Positions 52,899 through 61,301 of a stretch of DNA of 64,000 bases are shown piece after piece. Under the pieces are notes generated by a model that searched no databases, was not told the origin of the DNA, and worked only from the letters and a program-made list of their open reading frames with translations. The stretch is taken from contig JARKPO010000019.1 in assembly GCA_029975215.1 (NCBI GenBank), positions 1 through 64,000 on the forward strand, written 5' to 3'. The first letter of the stretch is position 1; every line of letters starts with the position of its first letter. Made by a program: the position numbers and the translations under genes. This DNA is from Levilinea sp. (GTDB lineage: Bacteria; Chloroflexota; Anaerolineae; Anaerolineales; Anaerolineaceae).

Positions 52899-53689
52899 TG
52901 GTCACCATGTCCATGTCTCCCAACCAGGATTACGCCATCGAGGCCCGCGATCTCAGTTTTTATTACGGCAACTTTCGGGCGGTTAAAAACGTCCATCTCA
53001 AAGTCGCCCCGCGCCAAATTACCGCCATTATTGGCCCCTCCGGCTGCGGTAAGAGCACCGTGCTGCGAGCCTTTAACCGCATGAATGACTTCGTACCCTC
53101 TGCCCATATCGACGGCAGTATTTTGTTTCACGGCAAGAACATTTATGATCCAGATGTAGACCCCGTCCAAATTCGCCGCCTCATCGGCATGGTTTTTCAA
53201 AAACCGAACCCCTTCCCCAAATCCATCTACGACAACATCGTTTGGGGCGCCAAAATCAACGGTTTTCGCGGCAATCAGGACGACCTGGTGGAAGAAACTT
53301 TGCGCAAAGCCGCACTGTGGGATGAGGTCAAGGACAATCTCAAAAAGAGCGCGCTGGCCCTCTCCGGCGGTCAGCAGCAGCGCCTGTGCATCGCACGCGC
53401 CCTGGCGGTTCAGCCCGAAATCATCCTCATGGACGAACCCTGCTCTGCTCTGGACCCCATCGCCACCCTGAAAATCGAAGACCTCATGCGCGAGCTTTCC
53501 AAGACCATTACCATCATCATCGTTACCCACAACATGCAGCAGGCCGCTCGCGCCTCAGACCAGACCGCATTCTTCACAATGGATGAAGACCGCGCAGGTC
53601 TTATGGTAGAATTTGGAGCAACCCAGCAAATCTTCACCAACCCCAAAGAAAAACGCACCGAAGATTACATCACCGGGCGCTTTGGATAA
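52898..53689 (+). CDS. pstB: Phosphate ABC transporter ATP-binding protein PstB
   Basis: A 263-residue ATPase. Walker [10 protein letters not shown] is at 46-54, Q-loop VFQKPNPFP near 101, signature ALSGGQQQR near 158, Walker B IILMDEP near 177, and the H-loop His in [14 protein letters not shown] and YDNIVWG are PstB-specific. The start at 52898 shares its A with the pstA stop; ATGs at 52907 and 52913 are alternatives, and TATAAT at 52894-52899 lies 7 nt before the second one. Confidence 0.96.
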   Translation: MVTMSMSPNQDYAIEARDLSFYYGNFRAVKNVHLKVAPRQITAIIGPSGCGKSTVLRAFNRMNDFVPSAHIDGSILFHGKNIYDPDVDPVQIRRLIGMVFQKPNPFPKSIYDNIVWGAKINGFRGNQDDLVEETLRKAALWDEVKDNLKKSALALSGGQQQRLCIARALAVQPEIILMDEPCSALDPIATLKIEDLMRELSKTITIIIVTHNMQQAARASDQTAFFTMDEDRAGLMVEFGATQQIFTNPKEKRTEDYITGRFG

Positions 53690-53712
53690 CCCTGCCCCAT
53701 CAGCAGGCTGGC

Positions 53713-53731
53713 GCTTTCCAGTTTGGAAAGC
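53713..53731 (+). other. Small hairpin in the pstB-phoU gap
   Basis: GCTTTCC (53713-53719) pairs with GGAAAGC (53725-53731), 7 bp, loop of 5. The 80-bp gap holds no gene. No T-run follows, so it may be an mRNA-stabilising hairpin rather than a terminator. Confidence 0.4.
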
Positions 53732-53769
53732 CCCCCGCCACCTTCTGATCCGATTGAACGAGGTCACTT

Positions 53770-54456
53770 ATGACGCGTGAGACGTTGGATCGTCAGATCC
53801 ATCACATACAAGATGAAGTCCTGCTCTTGGGAAGCATGGTGGAACAGGCCATGCTCAAATCCGTTGACGCCCTCAAGCGCCGCGACTTAAAGGCATCTCG
53901 CACCCTTTATGAAGAAGACGCCCTGATCAATGAGAAGCGTTTCGCCATTGAAAATGCCATCCTCATTCTCATCGCCACCCAGCAGCCCATGGCCCGCGAC
54001 CTGCGCAGCCTGGCCGCCATGCTGGAGGTCATCACCGAACTGGAACGCATGGGCGATTATGCCAAAGGCATTGGCAAGGTCAACATTCGCCTGGGCGACC
54101 ACACCATCCCCATCCCCTATCGTGAAATTGACCTGATGGCCGATCTGGCGGTCAGCATGCTGCACCGCTCCCTCAGCGCCTTCATCAACGAAGACGCCGG
54201 TCAGGCCTCCGCCATCCCCCTGGAAGACGATAAAGTCGATGATCTCTACAACCACGTCACCCGCGGCCTGGTCAACGCCATGATCGCCAACCCCGAAAAT
54301 ATTGACGCTGCCAACCTGCTCATATGGGTGGCCCACAATCTGGAACGCATGGCTGACCGCGTCACCAACATCTGCGAACGCACCGTCTTCATCGCCACCG
54401 GCGAGCTGTTGGAGTTGGAATCCAACGACGATGAACTGGACGACGACCGCGAATAA
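53770..54456 (+). CDS. phoU: Phosphate signalling protein PhoU
   Basis: A 228-residue all-helical protein made of two three-helix PhoU repeats (about 10-105 and 120-215). The acidic metal motifs E-x-x-x-D are visible: TELERMGDYAKGI near residue 96 and NLERMADRVTNICE near residue 197. PhoU couples the state of PstSCAB to PhoR, keeping the system off when phosphate is plentiful. It closes the pst operon and is followed by a good terminator. Confidence 0.95.
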   Translation: MTRETLDRQIHHIQDEVLLLGSMVEQAMLKSVDALKRRDLKASRTLYEEDALINEKRFAIENAILILIATQQPMARDLRSLAAMLEVITELERMGDYAKGIGKVNIRLGDHTIPIPYREIDLMADLAVSMLHRSLSAFINEDAGQASAIPLEDDKVDDLYNHVTRGLVNAMIANPENIDAANLLIWVAHNLERMADRVTNICERTVFIATGELLELESNDDELDDDRE

Positions 54457-54474
54457 CCCCCTTGCACCTGTACC

Positions 54475-54501
54475 ACCGGCGGATCCCCCGCCGGTTTTTT
54501 T
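54475..54501 (+). terminator. Terminator after phoU
   Basis: ACCGGCGG (54475-54482) pairs with CCGCCGGT (54488-54495), then TTTTTTT. Confidence 0.9.
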
Positions 54502-54534
54502 GTCCATTTTTCCAGAGGCAGCACGCCGCACGGT

Positions 54535-54563
54535 TTGTGCTTTTATCACCCCCTTGCTATAAT
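54535..54563 (+). promoter_or_regulatory. Promoter of the CHAD gene
   Basis: TTGTGC (54535-54540), 17-nt spacer, TATAAT (54558-54563), then AAAGGA as ribosome site before the ATG at 54584. Confidence 0.65.
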
Positions 54564-54583
54564 CTCTTAAAGGAAATACACCC

Positions 54584-55600
54584 ATGAAAAAGAATCTCTC
54601 CCACTACCTCTGTGCCTACGCTGCCGATGTCCTCAACCGTCATTGGACTGCCCTCCTCACAGAGATGGAAGGAGTCCACGATCTCACCGATATCGAACAC
54701 GTTCACCGTATGCGCGTGGCCACCCGCCGTCTGCGGGCCGCTTTACCCATTTTTTCACTGTGCTTCCCCACCAAAAAAGTGGCTCAATGGACCAGCGACA
54801 TCCGTCAGATCACCCGCGCCCTGGGGGCAGCGCGCGACAGCGACGTTCAAATTGAACTCCTCACCCAAATCCTGTCCTCCCTGCCCGAAACCCACCTGCG
54901 CCCTGGGGTGCGCCGCCTGCTCCTACGCCGGCAGCAGACGCGTACAGCCCTGCAGCCCAAAGTCGTTCAAGCCGTTGAAAAATTCCACGAATCCCCCACC
55001 CTCACCTCCTTTCCGGCTGCCCTCGCTCCACACCTGCCCCCACCGGAAGTTGAATCCCCTGTTCTCACCTTTGACCACGCCCTCTACGCCCTGGCCGCAG
55101 AGCACATTCAGGCCCGCCTGGAGGAATTTCTGTCTTTCGAAGCGCATGTCGCCTACCCTGACCATGCAGAAGAGCTGCACGCCATGCGCATCGCCGCCAA
55201 AGGCCTGCGCTACACCCTCGAAGCATTTGCCCCCTTGTACGCCGATCAGCTCAAGGATGAATTGAAGACCCTGCGCGCCTTTCAAGATACTCTCGGCGCG
55301 CTGCACGATGCCGATGTCTGGCTGGCGGAGCTGCCCCGCTTTGCGGAAAAAGAGCTGCGCCGCACCGAAAAATTCTACGGCTCGGCCCGGCCCTTCCGCA
55401 GTCTGCGCCCTGGTTTGGATTATTTCGCCCAAAACCGCGCCAGCGAACGCGAGCGCGTCTATCAAGAACTGGTGCGCCTGTGGGAGCAAACTCAAACCCG
55501 CGGGCTATGGTCGTCCCTCCTTGACCAGGTGCAGCTCCCTTTGCTGCGTGCAGAGGGCCTCTACCCGGCGGTCCAGCCCACCCCCTCCGACGAAGCATGA
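54584..55600 (+). CDS. CHAD domain protein (polyphosphate-associated)
   Basis: A 338-residue helical CHAD protein. Two halves are visible: the first has VHRMRVATRRLRAALPIF and RALGAARDSDVQIEL, the second AEELHAMRIAAKGLRYTLEAF and FQDTLGALHDADVWL. The conserved His and Arg residues (H-x-x-R-x-x-x-(K/R)-x-x-R) form the basic groove known to bind polyphosphate and to target polyphosphate granules. No triphosphatase (CYTH) domain is fused. Position directly after the phosphate operon supports a role in polyphosphate storage. It overlaps the phosphoesterase gene by 4 bp. Confidence 0.9.
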   Translation: MKKNLSHYLCAYAADVLNRHWTALLTEMEGVHDLTDIEHVHRMRVATRRLRAALPIFSLCFPTKKVAQWTSDIRQITRALGAARDSDVQIELLTQILSSLPETHLRPGVRRLLLRRQQTRTALQPKVVQAVEKFHESPTLTSFPAALAPHLPPPEVESPVLTFDHALYALAAEHIQARLEEFLSFEAHVAYPDHAEELHAMRIAAKGLRYTLEAFAPLYADQLKDELKTLRAFQDTLGALHDADVWLAELPRFAEKELRRTEKFYGSARPFRSLRPGLDYFAQNRASERERVYQELVRLWEQTQTRGLWSSLLDQVQLPLLRAEGLYPAVQPTPSDEA

Positions 55601-56409
55601 TCATCGCCGTCATTGCCGATATCCACGCCAACCTGCTCGCCCTGCGCGCCGTGCTCAAACACGCCCGCGCTGCCGGGGCCGGCCCCGTCTGGAACGTCGG
55701 CGACCACCTCGGATACGGCCCTTTCCCATCTGAAACCATAGATGCCGTACAGCGAAAACGCTTCGTCAACATCCTCGGCAATTACGATGCCAAAGTGCTG
55801 CGTGTGCCTGAAAATGGCCATGTGCGCAAGACCAACCGCTGCAAACTGCGTGAACTCGCCTTCTCCTGGGCCTACGAGAATCTGACCCCCACCCAGCGCA
55901 GCTACCTCCAATCCCTTCCCACCACCCTGCGGCTCACCCTGGGGCCCTGGCGCGTACTGCTGGTGCACGGCAGCCCGGCCTCTCCAAACGAACACCTTTC
56001 CCCCGCGGTGCCGCCCGAACGACTGCTGGAGCTGGCAAAGCTGGCCGAAGCCGATCTGGTCATCTGCGGACATTCTCACCAGCCCTTCCTCATCCATTCC
56101 GGCAGCACCTGGTTTCTCAACCCCGGCAGTGTCGGCCGCCCCGACGACCACGACCCGCGCAGTGCGTATGCCCTCCTCACCCTCACCCCCTCCGGAGCCA
56201 TCTCAGCGCGTTTCTTCCGTCTGCCCTATAACTATCAAAAAACAGCCCAGGCCGTGCAGAAAAAAGGCCTGCCGCTGGAATTTGCGCACATGTTCCTGCA
56301 AGGCTGCGCCCTGGATGACATCCTCAACCAGCAGACGATCGCTGAACAATCCAGTCTGATCACACCCACGCCCCAATCTTGCCCAAATCCACCCCTCCAG
56401 GGGGTATAA
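55597..56409 (+). CDS. Calcineurin-like metallophosphoesterase (YfcE/MJ0936 type)
   Basis: A 270-residue enzyme with the five metal motifs: IADIHANLLAL (D, H near residue 8-10), NVGDHLGYGP (GD near 35), GNYDAKVL (GN-D, near 61), LLVHGSP (H, near 127) and CGHSHQP (GHxH, near 156), followed by LNPGSVG. It should hydrolyse a phosphomonoester or phosphodiester in the cytoplasm. The C-terminal 60 residues are outside the core. Co-translation with CHAD suggests a part in phosphate or polyphosphate metabolism, but the substrate is unknown. Confidence 0.9.
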   Translation: MIIAVIADIHANLLALRAVLKHARAAGAGPVWNVGDHLGYGPFPSETIDAVQRKRFVNILGNYDAKVLRVPENGHVRKTNRCKLRELAFSWAYENLTPTQRSYLQSLPTTLRLTLGPWRVLLVHGSPASPNEHLSPAVPPERLLELAKLAEADLVICGHSHQPFLIHSGSTWFLNPGSVGRPDDHDPRSAYALLTLTPSGAISARFFRLPYNYQKTAQAVQKKGLPLEFAHMFLQGCALDDILNQQTIAEQSSLITPTPQSCPNPPLQGV

Positions 56410-56410
56410 T
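56405..56410 (+). promoter_or_regulatory. -10 box of the MoxR operon
   Basis: TATAAT overlapping the last codons and stop of the phosphoesterase gene; a TTGCCC lies 20 nt upstream. The leader to the TTG start codon is about 35 nt. Confidence 0.55.
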
Positions 56411-56451
56411 CAAACCCGTTCAGCCCATCTCATTCCCCAGTCGAGGTCCTC

Positions 56452-57387
56452 TTGATTGCTACCATCTCCCAGCGCATTTTAGAAAACATCCAGAAAGTGA
56501 TTGTCGGTAAAGAAGAAACCATCCGCCTGCTCCTCACCGCCGTGCTGTGCGAAGGTCACGTCCTGCTTGAAGACGTTCCCGGCACCGGCAAAACCACCCT
56601 GGCAAACGCGCTGGCCGCTTCGCTGGGCTGTTCTTTCCGCCGCATTCAATTCACCCCCGACCTACTCCCCTCAGATGTCACCGGCTTATCCTGGTTCAAC
56701 CAAAAAATCCAGGAATTTGAGTACCGCCCCGGCCCCATCATGGCCCAGATCATCCTGGCTGATGAAATCAACCGCGCTACCCCGCGCACCCAATCATCCA
56801 TGCTGGAAGCCATGCAGGAACGCCAGGTGACCGGTGAAGGCGTCTCCCGCCCGCTGCCGCGCCCCTTTATCGTCCTCGCCACCCAGAACCCGGTCGAATT
56901 GGAAGGCACTTTCCCCCTGCCCGAAGCGCAGCTCGACCGTTTTCTCCTGCGTCTGCCCATCGGCTACCCCTCGCAGGACGAAGAAAATGCCATTCTGGAT
57001 CGTTTTCGTTCTGCGGACCCGCTGGCCGACCTTCAACCGGTCACCAGCCCGCAGGAGATTGTTAACCTTCAGCAGCGCCGGCGCGAAATCCGCGTAGAAA
57101 ATACGGTGCGCGATTACATCGTGCGCATTGCCCGCGCCACCCGCGAAAACCAGGATATTCAGCTCGGCGCCAGCCCTCGCGCCTCGTTGGCTCTGTATCA
57201 GGCTGCGCAGGCCTGGGCCGCCATCCACAGCCGCGATTTTGTCATTCCCGATGATGTCAAGTTCCTTGCACCCTTCATCCTCTGCCATCGAATGATCATC
57301 TCTCCACAGGCCCAGCTCCGCGGCCGCACCACCCCCGAACTGGTCGCCGACATCGTCGCCGCCGTGCCTGTTCCGGTCGAAGGTTAA
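56452..57387 (+). CDS. MoxR-family AAA+ ATPase
   Basis: A 311-residue AAA+ protein with Walker A EDVPGTGKTT (about 41-49), Walker B IILADEINRATPRTQ (near 103), sensor 1 VLATQNPVELEGTFPLPEAQLDRF (near 145) and the C-terminal helical lid. MoxR proteins act as chaperone-like remodellers of partner complexes containing von Willebrand-like or transglutaminase proteins. The start is a TTG at 56452, with GAGGT 6 bases ahead. It heads an operon with a DUF58 protein 2 bp downstream. Confidence 0.93.
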   Translation: MIATISQRILENIQKVIVGKEETIRLLLTAVLCEGHVLLEDVPGTGKTTLANALAASLGCSFRRIQFTPDLLPSDVTGLSWFNQKIQEFEYRPGPIMAQIILADEINRATPRTQSSMLEAMQERQVTGEGVSRPLPRPFIVLATQNPVELEGTFPLPEAQLDRFLLRLPIGYPSQDEENAILDRFRSADPLADLQPVTSPQEIVNLQQRRREIRVENTVRDYIVRIARATRENQDIQLGASPRASLALYQAAQAWAAIHSRDFVIPDDVKFLAPFILCHRMIISPQAQLRGRTTPELVADIVAAVPVPVEG

Positions 57388-57389
57388 TC

Positions 57390-58589
57390 GTGCGCCCTCG
57401 CGACTTGTTGTCCAAATGGGACAACTTGCTTTTTTTGGTCTTTATCTTTGCCGTGCTTTTCCGGCAGGTCTGGCTGATTGCCTTCTCAGTGGCCGTCTCG
57501 GTGGTCTTCACCGCCGCGCGCATCTGGAACTACTACGCCCTCAGCCGCATCACCTACCGCCGCCTGTGGCGTTACCGCCGCGGCTTCCCCGGTGAAATTA
57601 TCACCGTGCGCATCCTCACCGCCAACGAAAAGATTCTCCCTCTGCCCTGGTTGCGCACCACCGACCCCTGGCCGCTGGCTGTCGCCCCACAGGATGAAAC
57701 CCTCCTGGCCCCTTCACACATCGCCGATCAGGGCAATCTGGTCAACCTCTATTCTCTGCGCTGGTTTGAAAAAGTGGAACGCACAGTTGCCCTGCAGCTG
57801 CGCCAGCGCGGCATCTACGATCTCGGCCCCACCCAGCTGCAGTCCGGCGATCCCTTCGGCCTGTTTGACAACACCGTTGAACACGACAACCAGGAATATC
57901 TCACCGTTTTTCCTGAGGTGCTGCCCCTGGAACGCCTGAAACTGGACGCTGAAGACCCCTTTGGCGACCGGCGCGCCCGCCGCCGTCTGGTCGAAGACCC
58001 TACCCTGCCCATTGGCGTACGCGATTACCATCCCGAAGATGACTTCCGCCACATCCATTGGCCTGCCACAGCTCGCAGCGGTCAAATGCAGGTGCGCATG
58101 TTCCAGCCCGTCTCCTCTCAGGTCATGGTTGTCTGTCTGAACGTATCCACTGCCGAACAGCCCTGGCTGGGGACATACCACAGCATGCTGGAGCAGTTGG
58201 TCAAAGTCACCGCCACCCTGGTGGTTCACGGCGTCGAAGATGGCTACGCGGTGGGGCTGATCTCCAACGGCTGCCTGGCCCATGCCGACCGTCCTTTCCG
58301 CATCTTGCCGGGGCGCTCGCGCGACCAGCTTTCCCTTCTGCTGCAAACCCTGGCGGCCGTCACCCCCTACACCACCACCCCTTTTGAAAAATACCTGGTC
58401 AAGGCCGCCTCCAATTTGCCCTACGGCGCCACCCTGCTCATCGTCACCGCCCTGGTCACGCCGGCCCTGCTGGAAACCCTCCTTTCGATCCGCCGTTACC
58501 GCACTCACACCACCCTCATCTGCCTGCAGGCCGCCCCCCCGCCCACCATCCCCGGCGTGCGCGTGCTGCACCTGCCCTTTTCGCCATGA
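57390..58589 (+). CDS. DUF58-domain protein of a MoxR system
   Basis: A 399-residue protein starting at a GTG. Two N-terminal membrane helices (about 12-48) come first, and then a long domain with the DUF58 signature GVRDYHPEDDFRHIHWPATARSGQMQVRMFQ near residue 210, whose end is vWA-like. DUF58 proteins are the usual client or partner of MoxR. It overlaps the following gene by 4 bp (ATGA), fixing both ends of the operon. It probably works at the cell envelope. Confidence 0.9.
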   Translation: MRPRDLLSKWDNLLFLVFIFAVLFRQVWLIAFSVAVSVVFTAARIWNYYALSRITYRRLWRYRRGFPGEIITVRILTANEKILPLPWLRTTDPWPLAVAPQDETLLAPSHIADQGNLVNLYSLRWFEKVERTVALQLRQRGIYDLGPTQLQSGDPFGLFDNTVEHDNQEYLTVFPEVLPLERLKLDAEDPFGDRRARRRLVEDPTLPIGVRDYHPEDDFRHIHWPATARSGQMQVRMFQPVSSQVMVVCLNVSTAEQPWLGTYHSMLEQLVKVTATLVVHGVEDGYAVGLISNGCLAHADRPFRILPGRSRDQLSLLLQTLAAVTPYTTTPFEKYLVKAASNLPYGATLLIVTALVTPALLETLLSIRRYRTHTTLICLQAAPPPTIPGVRVLHLPFSP

Positions 58590-60064
58590 CGCAGCCCACT
58601 CTTTCGCAAGTCCTCGCCGAAACCTTCGACCCCCAGCGCCTTCGCACGCAGGTCTGGTCCGAAATTGCCACCTTTTCCATGCTCATCGCCGAACTGTCGT
58701 GGATTGCGGCCTGGTACGGCGCGGTTCTGCTCAGTCAGGGCGGGTGGCTGCCCGCCTACGCGGTCTTAGGCGCGGTTACACTGAGCACGCACATTCTTGT
58801 GCGCGTGCTCAACGCTCTGGAACTGCCCAGCCTTTACCGCGTGCCGGCCGTCCTGCTCTGGATTTTCTTCACGATCCTGGTCACCCTCAAGCTACTCCTT
58901 TACCCTGACCAGCCGCTGGGTTTGGGCGGTTTGCTCTACCGTTCGGTTCAATTCCTGGTGGATCCCAACTCCGACCTGCGAGAAGTCTTCCATCACTTCA
59001 TCCTTCTCCTGCTCATTCTGCGCGGCCTTCGCATCGCCCGTGAACCGGCAGACACCCTCACCACCGCCGCCAATTTTCAACTGGGCCTCTTCATGTTTCT
59101 GGTTTTTGGCCTGCTCCTCTCCGGCTCGCCGCTGGCCCAACGTCCGCAGACCTATTTCGCCCTTTACCTTTTTTTGCTCTTCAGCCTTTTTGCCATGTTC
59201 ACCGCCCGCATTGCCAGTTTGCGGGGTCTGCGCGGCGGGCGCACGCCCGTGTTCAACCGCGGCTGGGCTTTGGGCGTACTGCTCATCGGCCTCATCGTGG
59301 TCGCCGTCGGCGTTTTCTCTGGCTGGGTGCTCAGCGGCCAGTTGGGGCAGTGGATTGTTCAGCTCATCCTAGCCCTCACCGGCATCATCACTTTCCTGAT
59401 CTTGCTGATCCTATCTCCCCTTCTGCTGCTGCTGGCCCGCTGGATTCCCATGCTCATCGCCCGTTTCCAAAAGAATTTGGCGGATCCCATCAACGCCTGG
59501 CAGCAGTCCATGCAGGAGTTCTTGCAGCACCAAAGCGAACAGGCAGCCGCCCATACCGAGTGGGTCACCACAGGCCGCAACCTGGTGGTGATCCTCTTTG
59601 CCCTGATCATCCTGGCGTCCATTTTGGCTGCCCTGCGCTGGCGGCAGCTGCGCATTCAAGCCGCTTCTGAAAAAGGCGACCCCAGCGGGCGATTGGGGCC
59701 CTTGACCCCCTGGGAATTTCTCACTGGCCGTCTGCGCTCCAGCCGCGACCTGAACCGCGCTCGCCGCCTCTTGGCCGCCGCCCGCATCCGCTGGGTGTAC
59801 GCCCAGTTTATGGATCTCTGTGAAGACCTGGGCACTCCTCGTCCGCCAGCGCTGACCCCGCTGGAATTCATCCCCCGCGCCGCGGCGCTCTTTCCCGACC
59901 ATCTTCCTGCTCTGCAAACCCTCACCCAGGCCTATCTGCGTGTGCGCTACGGTGAACTGCCCGAAACCCAGAAAGAAATTGATGATGTCACCGCTGCCTG
60001 GGAATCCGTGGAAGCCGCCGGAAAAGCCCAGCTTCAGGCCCGCCGCAAGCTGCCCAAACATTAG
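58586..60064 (+). CDS. Membrane protein with DUF4129-like C-terminus
   Basis: A 492-residue protein with about nine hydrophobic segments (about 30-300), another at about 330-352, and a cytoplasmic tail. The tail has IRWVYAQFMDLCEDLG and PPALTPLEFIPRAAALFP, a DUF4129-type motif found at the end of TgpA-like transglutaminases. The transglutaminase core itself is absent, so the gene looks like the membrane part of a split system. It is third in the MoxR-DUF58 operon. Confidence 0.8.
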   Translation: MTQPTLSQVLAETFDPQRLRTQVWSEIATFSMLIAELSWIAAWYGAVLLSQGGWLPAYAVLGAVTLSTHILVRVLNALELPSLYRVPAVLLWIFFTILVTLKLLLYPDQPLGLGGLLYRSVQFLVDPNSDLREVFHHFILLLLILRGLRIAREPADTLTTAANFQLGLFMFLVFGLLLSGSPLAQRPQTYFALYLFLLFSLFAMFTARIASLRGLRGGRTPVFNRGWALGVLLIGLIVVAVGVFSGWVLSGQLGQWIVQLILALTGIITFLILLILSPLLLLLARWIPMLIARFQKNLADPINAWQQSMQEFLQHQSEQAAAHTEWVTTGRNLVVILFALIILASILAALRWRQLRIQAASEKGDPSGRLGPLTPWEFLTGRLRSSRDLNRARRLLAAARIRWVYAQFMDLCEDLGTPRPPALTPLEFIPRAAALFPDHLPALQTLTQAYLRVRYGELPETQKEIDDVTAAWESVEAAGKAQLQARRKLPKH

Positions 60065-60096
60065 CATATCCGTTTTTTGTCAGTTCAAAAAATGGA

Positions 60097-60636
60097 TCAA
60101 AACGGCAGCAGATCCAGAAGCCCTGCGCCCCCATAGGCAAAAACCAGCATCTTGAGGATCTTCCCGATCCAGCAAAACAAGAGGAACTTCCACAAAGGCA
60201 TGCGCATGGCCCCCGCCGCAATCCCAGCGATATCAAAAGCCGGGTTCGGGACAAAGGACAGCAGCAGCACCGCCCAAATCCCGTAACGCTGCATCCACCC
60301 TTCCACCCGCGGATACCACCCCGCTCGCGAGGCCAACCCCCGTCCGCTGAAACCCGCCAGATAGCCCGAAATTTCTCCCAGGGCCGCCCCGCTGCCCGCT
60401 GCCATCGCCACCCAAAATGGGTTAAACACCGCTCCCATCGCCGAGGTTAAAATTACCCCCGGCAGTGGAATCACCAGGCTGGCGTTGGCCAGCAGCGAAA
60501 ACAAAAAAATTCCTGGATACCCATACCCTTCCAGGTCCGCAATGCGGTCGCGAATCAAGACCAGATATATTGTCAGCCCAACAACCAGAATAAAAATGAG
60601 AATTCGGACGATTTTCTGACGTGTGTCGGCCTCCAT
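60097..60636 (-). CDS. VTT/SNARE-associated (DedA-like) membrane protein
   Basis: A 179-residue protein with about five hydrophobic segments. The signature block GYPGIFLFSLLANASLVIPLPGVILTSAMGAVFNPFWVAMAAGSGAALGEISGYLAG lies near residues 38-95, and FVPNPAFDIAGIAAG near 130 matches the VTT domain. Such proteins affect lipid scrambling or undecaprenyl phosphate recycling at the membrane. ATG at 60636 has GAGG upstream; a TTG at 60645 is less likely. It overlaps no gene but follows udk by 5 bp. Confidence 0.85.
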   Translation of the reverse strand: MEADTRQKIVRILIFILVVGLTIYLVLIRDRIADLEGYGYPGIFLFSLLANASLVIPLPGVILTSAMGAVFNPFWVAMAAGSGAALGEISGYLAGFSGRGLASRAGWYPRVEGWMQRYGIWAVLLLSFVPNPAFDIAGIAAGAMRMPLWKFLLFCWIGKILKMLVFAYGGAGLLDLLPF

Positions 60637-60641
60637 GCAGA

Positions 60642-61277
60642 TCAATCCTCAGCAGCGAGCAGGGCTTCGATCCGCGCAATCACCATATCCAGCGCCACAG
60701 CATTGAACCCGCCCTCAGGAATGATCACATCTGCATACCGTTTCGATGGCTCCACAAACTCCATGTGCATCGGCCGCACTGTGCTCAAATATTGAGAGAT
60801 CACGTTCTCGGTCGAGCGTCCGCGCTCAATCAAATCGCGCTGAAGCCGCCGGATAAAGCGCAAATCTGCGTCGGTATCCACAAAAATCTTCACGTCAAAC
60901 ACGTTGCGCAGCTCCGGCTCAGCAAAAATCAAAATGCCTTCCACCAGAATCACCGGTCTCGGCTCCACCCGCAGGGTGCGGTCGGTGCGCGTGTGAATAG
61001 TAAAATCGTAAATCGGTAAATCCACCGGTTCCCAACGCTTGAGCTGCATGATATGCTGCAGCATCAAATCCGATTCCAACGAATTGGGATGGTCAAAGTT
61101 CACTTCCCGCCGCTGCACTTCTGGCAAATGGGACAGGTCGCGATAATATGCATCGTGGGGCAAATAGGCAATCCGCAGCGGCCCCACCCGGTTTAAAATC
61201 GAGTTTGCAACGGTCGTCTTGCCCGACCCCGACCCGCCCGCAATGGCAATCACCAGAGGTTCGCGTTTATTTTCCAT
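60642..61277 (-). CDS. udk: Uridine kinase
   Basis: A 211-residue kinase that phosphorylates uridine and cytidine for pyrimidine salvage. The P-loop is GGSGSGKTT (residues 14-22); then come LPHDAYYRDLSHLP, NFDHPNSLESDLMLQH, and the substrate contacts IYDFTIHTRTDRTL and VILVEGILIFAEPELRN; the LID Arg cluster RFIRRLQRDLIERGRS follows. Length is normal. The start is leaderless in appearance: TATAAT lies exactly 6 nt before the ATG and there is no Shine-Dalgarno sequence. Confidence 0.96.
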   Translation of the reverse strand: MENKREPLVIAIAGGSGSGKTTVANSILNRVGPLRIAYLPHDAYYRDLSHLPEVQRREVNFDHPNSLESDLMLQHIMQLKRWEPVDLPIYDFTIHTRTDRTLRVEPRPVILVEGILIFAEPELRNVFDVKIFVDTDADLRFIRRLQRDLIERGRSTENVISQYLSTVRPMHMEFVEPSKRYADVIIPEGGFNAVALDMVIARIEALLAAED

Positions 61278-61283
61278 GCGGCC

Positions 61284-61289
61284 ATTATA
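61284..61289 (-). promoter_or_regulatory. -10 box for a leaderless udk transcript
   Basis: TATAAT on the minus strand (61289-61284) with GGCCGC as the 6-nt spacer to the udk ATG at 61277. Confidence 0.6.
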
Positions 61290-61301
61290 CCCGATGCCGT
61301 T

